Part shown: in pieces, positions 6,074 through 14,483 of the stretch
Layout: each line of letters starts with the position of its first letter
Numbering within the stretch: the stretch's first letter is position 1
Assembly (NCBI GenBank): GCA_946183175.1
Contig: CAMHBH010000004.1
Coordinates: 1 to 31,746, forward strand
From: an uncultured Oscillibacter sp.
GTDB taxonomy: Bacteria > Bacillota > Clostridia > Oscillospirales > Oscillospiraceae
Direction: 5' to 3'
Length of the DNA: 31,746 nt
Made by a program: the position numbers and the translations under genes
The notes under the pieces: generated by a model
What the model was told of the DNA's origin: nothing
What the model saw: only the letters and a program-made list of their open reading frames with translations
The model's database searches: none

Positions 6074-8347
6074 ATGCTTGAGAAAATCGCCCACTGGCTG
6101 ACACGAAAGCCCGCCCTCGTGCTGACTGTCGCCGTACTGCTCATGATTCCGTCCGCGCTGGGCTACGTCGCCACGCGCGTCAATTACGATATCCTCTCGT
6201 ACATCCCCGCCGACTTGCCCGCGTCGCGCGGCGAAAAATTACTGGAAGACCCGTTCAATATGGCCGCGACGAATATGTTGATAGTCGAGGGCATGCCCGC
6301 CGGGTACGCCAACGACCTCGTACACGATATCAAGAAGGTCGAAGGCGTGTCGAACGCGCTCTGGGTAAGCAACCTCGTCGGCGTACAGCTTCCCGTAGAG
6401 ATGATTCCGGCGCAGTTCCGCGACATGTTCTTCTCCGGCGACGCCACGATGATGTTGATACAGTACGACCACCCGGGGGCGTCCAACGAGACCATGCGGG
6501 CCATTGACGACGTGCGGAAACTCTGTAACGAGAAATGCTTCCTCGCGGGCTTCTCCGTCGTCACGAAGGACACCCGCGACATCATGGAGGGGGAGTTACC
6601 GTACTTTGTCGGCTTTGCCGTACTGCTCGCGCTGGTTTCGCTGTCGCTGTGCCTGGAATCGACGGTTTTGCCGTTCGTGCTCATGATGAGTATCGGTATC
6701 GCGGTCGTGTACAACCTCGGCACGAACGTTTTACTAGGGGAAATCTCGTTCCTGACGAAAGCAATCGCCGCCGTTTTACAGTTGGGCGTCACCGTCGACT
6801 ACTCCATCTTCCTCTATCACCGCTACGTCGCGGAGCGTCCGAACTACGCCGACCGCCGCGACGCTATGGCACAGGCTGTCGTGGCGGCGTTCCGGTCGCT
6901 GTCGGGTTCGAGTATGACGACTATCGCCGGATTCCTCGCGCTGTGCTTCATGCGCATGACGCTGGGCCGCGACTTGGGCGTCGTGATGGCGAAGGGCGTC
7001 GTGCTCGGCGTGACCACTGTCGTACTCGTGCTCCCGTCCTTCCTGCTCCTGTTCGACCACTGGATTGAGCGCCACCGCCACCGCGTGCTGATTCCGAACT
7101 TCCACGGCGTCAATACCCTGATTCTGCGGCACTACCGCCTGTTAGTCGTGCTGATGGTACTGCTCGCCGTGCCGTCGGTGTACGCGTCCAGCCGCGCCGG
7201 GGTCTACTACCAGATTGACGACTCTCTCCCGCAGGATATCGCCTCCATCGTCAGCAACAACAAACTCAAAACCGAGTTTGATATGGCAACGTCGCATTTC
7301 ATCGTACTGCGCGACGACCTCAACGCCGCGCAGATGAGCGACATCGAAAAGCGTCTCGAAAATCTGCCCGGGATTACGTCCGTAGTCTCGTACCACAAAA
7401 TGCTCGGGAGCGGCCTTCCGGATTTCTTCATCCCGTCCAGCCTCAAGGAAATGCTCAAACAGGGCGGCTATCAGCTCTTAATGGTGAACTCGTCGTACCA
7501 GACCGCGACGGAGCAGATACAGAGGCAAATGCAGGACATGGACGCCATTTTGCAGACCTACGACCCCGACGCCATGATTACCGGGGAGGGCGCGCTGTAT
7601 CAGGGGCTGATTGACACGTCCGGCCCCGATATTCGGCTGACGAACTTCCTTTCCGTCGCGGCGATATTCCTGATTATTCTGCTTACGTTCCAGTCGCTGT
7701 CCGTGCCGCTCGTACTCGTCGCCACCATCGAACTCGCCATTCAGATTAACCAGAGTATCGCCTACTTCACCGGAACCGAAAACTTTTTTCTCGCGCCCGT
7801 GATTATCAGCAGTATTCAGCTCGGCGCGACCGTCGACTATGCAATCCTCATGACTTCCCGCTTTCAGGAGGAGTTACGCGCCGGGAAATCCAGACGGGAG
7901 GCTATTCAGATTGCCGCCGACACTTCCGACGCGTCGATTATCACCAGCGCGCTCGTACTCTTCAGCGCGACCCTCGGCGTGTCGTTTATCGCGACTATCG
8001 ACTTAATCGGAACTATTTGTATTATGTTAGCGCGCGGCGCGGTGATTTCGGCGGTAATCAGTCTGTTTTTCCTCCCGGCGCTGTTGTACGTGTGCGAACC
8101 GCTGTTCAACGTGACTTCCCTGCACTGGCGCGCGGTACCCGGGTCGAAGGCTGTCGCGGCGGCCCCGGATACCTTGCCCCCGGCACCGGAAATTGTCGCG
8201 GCGGCCCCGGCACCGGAAATCGGTGTGACAGCCTCAAATCCCCTGCCTCCGGCACCGGAAATCGTCGCGGCGGCCTCAAATCCCCTGCCCCCGGCACCGG
8301 AAATCCTCGAAGACTTTCCCCCTCCCCCGGACGCCCGGACAGAATAA
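6074..8347 (+). CDS. MMPL/RND-superfamily transporter
   Basis: A 757-residue membrane transporter with the two-fold RND/MMPL layout: TM1 (about 14-34), an extracytoplasmic loop, a five-helix bundle, then a second copy of the same plan. The paired signature motifs are visible: 'LGVTVDYSIFLYHR' (near 237-250) in the first half and 'LGATVDYAILMTSR' (near 582-595) in the second. The aspartates are the expected proton-relay positions. The extracytoplasmic loops are short compared with typical MMPL proteins, as if the missing soluble part is supplied by the secreted heptad-repeat protein encoded 12 bases upstream. It has its own GAGGAGGG ribosome site. The last ~60 residues are a Pro/Ala-rich tail with repeated 'PPAPEI' units. 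Export of a lipid, peptide or surface component under TetR control is the likely role, but the cargo cannot be told. Confidence 0.85.
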   Translation: MLEKIAHWLTRKPALVLTVAVLLMIPSALGYVATRVNYDILSYIPADLPASRGEKLLEDPFNMAATNMLIVEGMPAGYANDLVHDIKKVEGVSNALWVSNLVGVQLPVEMIPAQFRDMFFSGDATMMLIQYDHPGASNETMRAIDDVRKLCNEKCFLAGFSVVTKDTRDIMEGELPYFVGFAVLLALVSLSLCLESTVLPFVLMMSIGIAVVYNLGTNVLLGEISFLTKAIAAVLQLGVTVDYSIFLYHRYVAERPNYADRRDAMAQAVVAAFRSLSGSSMTTIAGFLALCFMRMTLGRDLGVVMAKGVVLGVTTVVLVLPSFLLLFDHWIERHRHRVLIPNFHGVNTLILRHYRLLVVLMVLLAVPSVYASSRAGVYYQIDDSLPQDIASIVSNNKLKTEFDMATSHFIVLRDDLNAAQMSDIEKRLENLPGITSVVSYHKMLGSGLPDFFIPSSLKEMLKQGGYQLLMVNSSYQTATEQIQRQMQDMDAILQTYDPDAMITGEGALYQGLIDTSGPDIRLTNFLSVAAIFLIILLTFQSLSVPLVLVATIELAIQINQSIAYFTGTENFFLAPVIISSIQLGATVDYAILMTSRFQEELRAGKSRREAIQIAADTSDASIITSALVLFSATLGVSFIATIDLIGTICIMLARGAVISAVISLFFLPALLYVCEPLFNVTSLHWRAVPGSKAVAAAPDTLPPAPEIVAAAPAPEIGVTASNPLPPAPEIVAAASNPLPPAPEILEDFPPPPDARTE
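8231..8305 (+). repeat. Tandem repeat coding the MMPL C-terminal tail
   Basis: A 33-base unit (8231-8263) recurs at 8273-8305 with one visible difference, a period of 42 bases, and a degenerate partial copy lies just upstream (about 8165-8221). It encodes SNPLPPAPEI-type units. The period is a multiple of three, so gain or loss of units keeps the frame. Confidence 0.8.
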
Positions 8348-8351
8348 ATGA

Positions 8352-8384
8352 CGGCCTCCCCTGTTGTCATGGGGAGGCCGTTTT
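8352..8384 (+). terminator. Terminator of the export unit
   Basis: A 10-bp stem CGGCCTCCCC (8352-8361) with GGGGAGGCCG (8371-8380), loop TGTTGTCAT, followed by TTTT. It starts 4 bases after the MMPL stop codon and separates it from the convergent purB. Confidence 0.85.
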
Positions 8385-8388
8385 ACGT

Positions 8389-9807
8389 TTACAGGTTGAT
8401 TTCCACGCTCTCCGCGCTGGCCTCTTGTAAGAGCGGTTCGACTTGCGACAAAAAGGCGTCGACCTGTTCCGGGCAACGCCCGATATACCGCGACGGTTCC
8501 AGAAGCGCTTCCATCTCCGCGCGTGTCATCGAGAACGCCGCCTCCTTCGACAGCCGGTCGAGTAAGTCGCACGGCCCGCCCTCGCGCATATTCAGGGTTG
8601 CGGCCATGGAACAAGTCCGGATTACCTCATGCAGTTCCTGACGGTTCCCGCCGCGCTTGACCGCCTCCATCATCAGGTTTTCCGTCGCGATGAACGGCAG
8701 GTACTCCCGGCAGGTTTTGTCGACGATTTTCTCGTTGACGCGCAACCCGTCCGTGACATTGCGGCACAGTCTCAGCACGGCGTCGGCGCACAGGAAGCCT
8801 TCCGGCAGTGAGATTCGGCGGTTGGCGGAATCGTCTAACGTGCGCTCCAGCCACTGTACGGACGCTGTCATGGGCGCGTTGGCGGCGTCGGCCATCAGGT
8901 AGCGCGACAGCGAACAGATTCGCTCGCAACGCATGGGATTTCGTTTGTAGGCCATTGCGGAAGAGCCGATTTGATGTTTCTCGAACGGTTCCTCTAATTG
9001 CCGGTCGTGCTGTAAAAGCCGGATATCGTTGGCCATACGGTACGCGCTTTGGGCGATTGCGCTTAAGGCGTTCAAGATTGCGCTGTCAGTCTTGCGGGGG
9101 TAGGTCTGCCCGGACACCGGATAGCACGTCTCGAACCCGAACGCCGCCGAAATCTGACGGTTCATCTCGTCGACTTTCGCGCCGTCGCCCTCGAACAAGT
9201 CCATAAAACTCGCTTCCGTGCCCGTCGTGCCCCGACAGCCTAAGAATTTCATACGCGAAATGGTGAAGTCCAGTTCCTCCAAGTCCGAAAGAAAGTCCTG
9301 CATCCAGAGCGTAGCGCGTTTGCCGACGGTCACGAGTTGCGCGGGCTGATAGTGGGTATAGCCTAATGTCGGGGTGGCGCGGTGCTCCCGCGCGAACGCC
9401 GACAGGTTTTTCAGTACCGCCAGCAGTCCGCCCCGGAGATAGCGCAACCCTTCGCGGTAGAGAATCAGGTCGGCGTTGTCGGTGACATAACAGCTCGTCG
9501 CGCCCAAATGGAGAATCCCGGCGGCGGACGGCGCTACTTTGCCGTAGGCGTAGATATGCGCCATGACATCGTGACGCACTTCGGCCTCACGTTTGGCGGC
9601 TAAGTCAAAGTCAATGTCGTGCAAATGCGCCTCAAGTTCTGCGACCTGCGCGGGCGTGACGGGAAGCCCGAGACGCGATTCCGCGCGGGCCAGCTCAATC
9701 CATAAGCGCCGCCACGTCTCAATACGCCTGCGATGGGAGAACAATTCCAGCATAAAGGCCGAGGCGTAGCGCGACGACAGCGGCGATTCGTAACGGTCAA
9801 GGGACAT
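8389..9807 (-). CDS. purB: Adenylosuccinate lyase
   Basis: A 472-residue member of the fumarase/aspartase superfamily that removes fumarate from SAICAR and from adenylosuccinate in purine synthesis. The family signature loop is clear: 'GSSAMAYKRNPMRCE' (flexible catalytic loop with the base serine). So are 'GTTGTEASF' and the early 'HLGATSCYVTDNAD' region. The fold and length match the longer ADSL-type PurB (about 470 residues) seen in many Clostridia. I place the start at the ATG at 9807 (MSLDRYESPL), where the family begins, with GCAGGTGG just upstream. The frame is open 10 codons further, but that part matches nothing expected. It lies downstream of atpC on the same strand with a 161-base gap holding a strong hairpin, so it may be read partly from the ATP synthase promoter. 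I see no clear promoter of its own. Confidence 0.92.
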   Translation of the reverse strand: MSLDRYESPLSSRYASAFMLELFSHRRRIETWRRLWIELARAESRLGLPVTPAQVAELEAHLHDIDFDLAAKREAEVRHDVMAHIYAYGKVAPSAAGILHLGATSCYVTDNADLILYREGLRYLRGGLLAVLKNLSAFAREHRATPTLGYTHYQPAQLVTVGKRATLWMQDFLSDLEELDFTISRMKFLGCRGTTGTEASFMDLFEGDGAKVDEMNRQISAAFGFETCYPVSGQTYPRKTDSAILNALSAIAQSAYRMANDIRLLQHDRQLEEPFEKHQIGSSAMAYKRNPMRCERICSLSRYLMADAANAPMTASVQWLERTLDDSANRRISLPEGFLCADAVLRLCRNVTDGLRVNEKIVDKTCREYLPFIATENLMMEAVKRGGNRQELHEVIRTCSMAATLNMREGGPCDLLDRLSKEAAFSMTRAEMEALLEPSRYIGRCPEQVDAFLSQVEPLLQEASAESVEINL

Positions 9808-9918
9808 ATTCCACCTGCTTTCTGTAGTGTCGCCCACTCCGTGGGGCGACGCGGGGCTTGTTTTGCCTCCTCCGCCGTGCCCGGAGGCGACGCGGAGCGA
9901 CGGAGGGGGCCGTATAGC

Positions 9919-9960
9919 GGAAACTGTACGGAAGCCGCTTGCGGTGTCCGTACAGTTTCC
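9919..9960 (-). terminator. Long hairpin after the ATP synthase operon
   Basis: A perfect 14-bp stem (GGAAACTGTACGGA at 9919-9932 with its complement at 9947-9960), with a second small stem CCGC/GCGG inside the loop. It begins 8 bases past the atpC stop. No T run follows on either strand, so it may act as a 3' stabiliser or attenuator between atpC and purB rather than a full terminator. Confidence 0.55.
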
Positions 9961-9968
9961 CGGTTTCG

Positions 9969-10394
9969 TCAGTCAAATTCCCGCGAATCGGCGCGGTGCG
10001 CGGCCTTCAGACGGTTCATCGCCCGCGAAAGGCTCGCCTGCGTCTGTAGGTACTCCTGCCAGCTCTTGCTCTGCAACATGATTTCTTTCGCGTGTTCGGC
10101 GGCGCGGCGGGCGCGTACCATGTCGATTTCCTCGGGGTGCTCGGCGCTGTCGACGAGAATCAGCACGTCGTTATTCTCCATGCGGAGCAGTCCGTGACTG
10201 ATGGCCGCCGTGCGCTCGGTGCCGTCCGGGAGACGGTACCACATTTCGCCGGGTACCAGCGCCGTGACGAGGTTGATATGCCGGGCCATAATGCCAATTT
10301 CCCCGTCGATGGTCGGGAGACGAATGGAAGTACACGCGCCGTCGAAAAAGTCGCGGTCGGAGGCGAGAATGTGTACCCGAAATTCTTCCGCCAT
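9969..10394 (-). CDS. atpC: ATP synthase F1 subunit epsilon
   Basis: 141 residues. The N-terminal beta-sandwich (about 1-88) includes the family pattern 'LPTIDGEIGIMARH' and 'ISHGLLRMENNDVLILVDSAE'. The C-terminal helical hairpin (about 89-141) contains the usual alanine/arginine-rich helices. Epsilon sits on the central stalk with gamma, couples it to the c-ring and can inhibit ATP hydrolysis. It is the last gene of the operon, starting 2 bases after the atpD stop. A GGAGG-like sequence lies inside the end of atpD. Confidence 0.93.
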   Translation of the reverse strand: MAEEFRVHILASDRDFFDGACTSIRLPTIDGEIGIMARHINLVTALVPGEMWYRLPDGTERTAAISHGLLRMENNDVLILVDSAEHPEEIDMVRARRAAEHAKEIMLQSKSWQEYLQTQASLSRAMNRLKAAHRADSREFD

Positions 10395-10396
10395 GC

Positions 10397-11794
10397 TTAC
10401 TGCGCCTCCAACGTTTTCGCCTTCGCGAGCGCGTCTTCGATGGTGCCGACGTTGTAGAACGCGGCCTCCGGGTACTTGTCCATGTCGCCGTTGATAATCG
10501 CGGCGAACCCTTCGAGGGTGTCGGCGAGCTTGACGTAGCGCCCCGGAATGCCCGTGAACTTTTCGCCGACGTGGAAGGGCTGTGACAGGAAGCGCTTGAT
10601 TTTGCGCGCCCGGTACACAATTTCCTTGTCCTCGTCGCTCAACTCGTCCATGCCCAGAATTGCGATGATGTCCTGCAATTCGCGGTACTTCTGTAGCATT
10701 TCCTGCACGCGGCGGGCGGTGAAGTAGTGCTTCTCCCCGACGGTGTCGGCCTGCAGGATACGCGACGTGGACGCCAGCGGGTCTACCGCCGGGTAAATGC
10801 CCTCCTCCACGATTTTACGGCTCAGTACGGTGGTGGCGTCCAGGTGCGTAAACGTCGCGGCGGTGGCGGGGTCGGTGAGGTCGTCGGCGGGGACGTACAC
10901 CGCCTGTACGGAGGTAATCGAACCCTCCCGCGTGGACGTGATACGCTCCTGCAATTCGCCCATTTCGTTCGCTAATGTCGGCTGGTAGCCCACGGCGGAC
11001 GGCATACGGCCCAACAGCGTCGAAACTTCGCTGCCGGCCTGTACGAAACGGAAAATGTTGTCGATAAAGAGCAGTACGTCGCGGTGCTCCTTGTCGCGGA
11101 AATACTCCGCCATCGTCAGTCCCGACAACGGTACGCGCATACGCACGCCCGGCGATTCGTTCATCTGTCCGAATACCAATGCGGTACGGTCGATGACGCC
11201 GCTTTCGCGCATTTCGCGCCAGAGGTCGTTCCCCTCGCGGCTACGCTCCCCGACGCCCGTAAAGATAGAGTAGCCGTCGTGCTCCATGGCGACGTTGTGG
11301 ATAAGTTCCTGTATGAGCACGGTCTTCCCGACGCCCGCGCCGCCGAATAAGCCGACTTTGCCGCCGCGCGCGTAGGGGGCAAGCAAGTCGATGACTTTGA
11401 TACCCGTTTCGAGAATCTCCACGGACGGGTTTTGCTGGTCGAATCCGGGCGGCTTGCGGTAGATACTCCACCGTTCGGCGTCCTCCGGCACGGCGTCGCC
11501 GCCGTCGATGGGCGCGCCGAGTACGTTGAACATCCGCCCGAGCACGTTCTTCCCGACGGGTACGCGAATCGTGCGCCCGGGGGCCGTGACGGTCATGCCG
11601 CGCCGGAGGCCCTCGCTCCCGCTGAACAGTACACAGCGTACGCATTCGCGGCCTACGTGCTGGCTGACTTCCATCACGCGCTCCTGGTTTTCGACCTGTA
11701 CGAACAGGACTTCCCGGATACCTGGCAGTTTTCCGGGCTCAAAGCGCACGTCCACGACAGGCCCGGAAACCTGTACAATTACTCCCGAGTTCAA
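10397..11794 (-). CDS. atpD: ATP synthase F1 subunit beta
   Basis: A 465-residue catalytic subunit. The Walker A loop 'GGAGVGKT' is at 151-158, and the Walker B-type 'DVLLFIDNIFRF', the 'ALTMAEYFRD'-like region (here 'GLTMAEYFRD') and the 'DELSDED' loop contacting gamma are all visible. Length and motifs are canonical. The start codon is TTG at 11794, supported by AAAGGAGG 7-8 bases upstream and by the family start (MNSGVIVQVSGPVVDV). It overlaps the end of atpG by 4 bases (TTGA), so translation is probably coupled. Confidence 0.96.
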   Translation of the reverse strand: MNSGVIVQVSGPVVDVRFEPGKLPGIREVLFVQVENQERVMEVSQHVGRECVRCVLFSGSEGLRRGMTVTAPGRTIRVPVGKNVLGRMFNVLGAPIDGGDAVPEDAERWSIYRKPPGFDQQNPSVEILETGIKVIDLLAPYARGGKVGLFGGAGVGKTVLIQELIHNVAMEHDGYSIFTGVGERSREGNDLWREMRESGVIDRTALVFGQMNESPGVRMRVPLSGLTMAEYFRDKEHRDVLLFIDNIFRFVQAGSEVSTLLGRMPSAVGYQPTLANEMGELQERITSTREGSITSVQAVYVPADDLTDPATAATFTHLDATTVLSRKIVEEGIYPAVDPLASTSRILQADTVGEKHYFTARRVQEMLQKYRELQDIIAILGMDELSDEDKEIVYRARKIKRFLSQPFHVGEKFTGIPGRYVKLADTLEGFAAIINGDMDKYPEAAFYNVGTIEDALAKAKTLEAQ

Positions 11795-12696
11795 GACGAC
11801 GCCTCCTTTCCGTTGTTATTCCGCCGCTGTGCCATAGCCCCGGCGGAAATCTCCGTAATCTCCTGTGTAATGGCACTCTGGCGCTCCCGGTTGAGCTGTA
11901 GGGACAAGTCCGACAACAGCTCTTCGGCGTTGCGCCCGGCGGCGTCCATCGCCGTGACACGGGAATTTTGTTCACTGCAAAAGCTGTCGACCAGCGCGCT
12001 GTAGATGAACCCGCTGATGTAGCTCCGCATGACGGCGGCGAGTACGGCGTCGAACGAGGGCAGGAACTCGAATTGCCCGTCGTTCTCGTCGGCCTCCTCA
12101 CTTGCAAACGGTTCCCGCTTCATGGGAAGCAGGTGCTGTAGCATCGTCTCCGTACTCAAAGAGCTTTTCATTTCCGTGTAGACCACGACAATTTCGTTGA
12201 GTTCCTTCTTGTCGTAGAGGTCCAGTAACTGCGTGCAAATCTGTCGGGCGCGGTTGAACGTCGGGTCTTGCGCCGTAAAGCGGAAGTCGGTCTCGAATGC
12301 GCGGTGCCTCATGCGGAAATGCCGCCGCCCGTACTCCCCCACGACGAACAGCCGCGAATCGGGCTTTTCTTTCAGGATTTCCTCGGCCTTGCGGAGCGCA
12401 TTCAGGTTGTAGGCCCCCGCGAGGCCCTTGTCGGCGGTAATGACCAGAATGCCGCAGACGCCCTTCTTGGGAATCCCGCCTTCGGGGGAGTAGAAGTAGC
12501 GGCTCCGGGCACTCTGTCCGGTACGGAATACGCGCTCCACTTCCTGGCGCATGGCGTCGAAATAGGGGCGCGTGCGGTCGAGGGCCTCGCGCGCGTGGCG
12601 TAGCTTGGTCGACGCCACGAGGTACATGGCGTTCGTGATTTTGCGCGTCTCCTGTACGCCCTCGATACGGGCCTTGAGTTCCTTGACGTTGGCCAT
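11791..12696 (-). CDS. atpG: ATP synthase F1 subunit gamma
   Basis: A 301-residue rotor shaft. The N-terminal helix 'ELKARIEGVQETRKITNAMYLVASTKL' region and the C-terminal helix with 'AMDAAGRNAEELLSDLSLQLNR' are the classical coiled-coil ends, and the Rossmann-like middle domain starts at 'CGILVITADKGLAGAYN'. The ATG at 12696 was chosen over a longer frame because it matches the family N-terminus and overlaps the atpA stop by one base (TAATG). The C-terminus continues slightly past the usual 'AITQEITEI' end to 'MAQRRNNNGKEASS'. Confidence 0.95.
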   Translation of the reverse strand: MANVKELKARIEGVQETRKITNAMYLVASTKLRHAREALDRTRPYFDAMRQEVERVFRTGQSARSRYFYSPEGGIPKKGVCGILVITADKGLAGAYNLNALRKAEEILKEKPDSRLFVVGEYGRRHFRMRHRAFETDFRFTAQDPTFNRARQICTQLLDLYDKKELNEIVVVYTEMKSSLSTETMLQHLLPMKREPFASEEADENDGQFEFLPSFDAVLAAVMRSYISGFIYSALVDSFCSEQNSRVTAMDAAGRNAEELLSDLSLQLNRERQSAITQEITEISAGAMAQRRNNNGKEASS

Positions 12697-14483
12697 TACG
12701 CGCCACCGCCCTGCTTCGCCGACTTCTCCTCGTCCTTCCGCCGCAGACGCCGCAAGTAGTCCTCCGCGAACTTCTTCGCCGTGTTCAGAATGCGCTCGCG
12801 GTCTTCGTCGTCGAGCTTGCCGTTGCGGTCGATTCGCTGGCACTCGTTGCGGTTACTCCGTTCAATCGTCGTCAGCAGTTCCTCGCGGTACTCGTTGAGG
12901 CGGTTCTGCGGGATGTCAACCATCGTATGCGACAGCGCCGCGACGAGTAGGGCCACCTGACGGTGTCGGCTCATGGGCGAATACTGGTTCTGCCGCAACA
13001 GTAACATCAGGCCACTGCCGTAAATCAACTGCCGCTTGGTGGTGTCGTCGAGGTCGCTGGAGAACTGGGTAAAGACTTCCATCTCGCGGTACTGGGCCAA
13101 ATCGAGACGGAGCGCGCCGGAGGCGCGTTTCATAGCCTTTGTTTGCGCGTCGCCGCCGACACGCGACACCGACAGGCCCACATTCACCGCCGGACGCTGT
13201 CCGGAGAAGAACAGGTTGCTTTCGAGGTAGATTTGCCCGTCCGTAATCGAGATGACGTTCGTCGGGATGTAGGCGGACACGTCGCCGGCCTGCGTTTCGA
13301 TGATGGGCAACGCCGTCAGACTGCCGCCGCCTAATTCGTCGCACAGGTGCGCGGAGCGTTCCAACAGGCGGGAGTGCAGATAGAACACGTCGCCGGGGAA
13401 GGCTTCGCGCCCCGGGGAGCGTTCCAACAGGAGGCTCAAAGCGCGGTAGGCGATAGCGTGTTTGCTGAGGTCGTCGTAGATAATCAGCACGTCGCGGCCC
13501 ATATACATGAAGTGTTCGCCCATGGCGCACCCGGCGTAAGGGGCGATATACTGCTCTGCGGCGGGGGCGCTGGCGGGGGCGTTGATAATAATCGTGTAGT
13601 CCATGGCCCCGTGCTTTTCCAGACTGGCGGCGAGTTGCGCCACCGCGCTGGACTTCTGCCCGATTGCCACGTAGATACAGATTACCTTCTCGTTCTTCTG
13701 GTTGAGAATCGTATCGACGGCGAGGGCGGTCTTTCCGGTCTGGCGGTCGCCGATAATCAACTCACGCTGTCCGCGCCCGATAGGGAACATGGAGTCAATG
13801 CACAGAATCCCGGTTTCGAGGGGCTTGTCCACGGGCTGGCGCTCCAGGATTCCCGGCGCGGGAATTTCAATGGGGCGGTAGCCGTCGAACTTAATCGCGC
13901 CCTTGCCGTCGATGGGCGTGCCGAGGGCGTCGACGACGCGCCCGAGGAACTGAATCCCGACGGGCATGCCGGCGGTGTTGCCCGTACAGCGCGCCGTACT
14001 CCCTTCTTTTACGCTCCCGTCGTCGTGGAACAGCACGCAGCCTATGGAATCCTCTTTCAGGTCCTGTACCATGCCCCGGACGCCGTTGGAAAACTCTAAC
14101 ACTTCGCCGTAGGCGGCGTTCGGGAGGCCCTTCACGCGGGCGATACCGTCGCCCACAGACGCCACCTCGCCGCGCTCCTCGCGGAGTACGTCCGGCGAAA
14201 ACTTCTCCATGGTGTCGCGCAACAGCGGCATAATATTCTTGGGGCCCGCGGGAAGCTGGGCCATTCTGTCGCGGAACTGCCGCAGGCGTCCCTCAAGGCT
14301 CCAGTCGTACAAGTCGCGGTCGACGTGCAGGCGGAATCCGCCGGAAAGCTCCGGCGTCTCCTCCCACTCAATCGGGGCGTCGAAATCGTAGGTTCGCTGT
14401 ACGAACGCGCCGAGACGCCGCTTCTGTTCTTCGGTAGGGGGCGCGTCGCTCTGCAACACGACCCGGTGTTTCGTCTCAGCCAT
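12696..14483 (-). CDS. atpA: ATP synthase F1 subunit alpha with N-terminal delta-like domain
   Basis: 595 residues, about 90 longer than usual. Residues 80-595 are a normal alpha subunit: 'VGDGIARVKGLPNAAYGE' in the beta-barrel, P-loop 'GDRQTGKT' at 245-252, and 'VGLSVSRVGGDAQTKAM' with its conserved arginine. Residues 1-75 are extra and resemble the C-terminal domain of the delta subunit: a start like 'VVLQSDAPPTEEQ', a helix, then 'ELSGGFRLHVDRDLYDWSLEGRLRQF'. The latter matches the delta pattern of a Gly-Gly strand, a hydrophobic strand, an aspartate, Ser, then GRL. No separate atpH lies between atpF and atpA, where it normally sits. The fused part presumably takes over the contact with subunit b. 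The start overlaps the atpF end by 8 bases (ATGGCTGA). The delta assignment is by motif inspection; the alpha call is certain. Confidence 0.95.
   Translation of the reverse strand: MAETKHRVVLQSDAPPTEEQKRRLGAFVQRTYDFDAPIEWEETPELSGGFRLHVDRDLYDWSLEGRLRQFRDRMAQLPAGPKNIMPLLRDTMEKFSPDVLREERGEVASVGDGIARVKGLPNAAYGEVLEFSNGVRGMVQDLKEDSIGCVLFHDDGSVKEGSTARCTGNTAGMPVGIQFLGRVVDALGTPIDGKGAIKFDGYRPIEIPAPGILERQPVDKPLETGILCIDSMFPIGRGQRELIIGDRQTGKTALAVDTILNQKNEKVICIYVAIGQKSSAVAQLAASLEKHGAMDYTIIINAPASAPAAEQYIAPYAGCAMGEHFMYMGRDVLIIYDDLSKHAIAYRALSLLLERSPGREAFPGDVFYLHSRLLERSAHLCDELGGGSLTALPIIETQAGDVSAYIPTNVISITDGQIYLESNLFFSGQRPAVNVGLSVSRVGGDAQTKAMKRASGALRLDLAQYREMEVFTQFSSDLDDTTKRQLIYGSGLMLLLRQNQYSPMSRHRQVALLVAALSHTMVDIPQNRLNEYREELLTTIERSNRNECQRIDRNGKLDDEDRERILNTAKKFAEDYLRRLRRKDEEKSAKQGGGA

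Noticed and set aside
3122..8340. Heptad and Pro-rich repeats as a CRISPR array or mobile element
   Set aside because: All are in frame, encode regular protein repeats and lack spacers, inverted ends or transposase genes.
13347..14099. Plus-strand open frame of 250 codons inside atpA
   Set aside because: Antisense to certain atpA coding sequence, with no family match.
14259..14483. Sequencing or assembly error joining atpH to atpA
   Set aside because: Only the delta C-terminal part is present; atpF runs directly into atpA with an 8-base overlap and no remnant of the delta N-terminal domain. A single indel cannot explain this.
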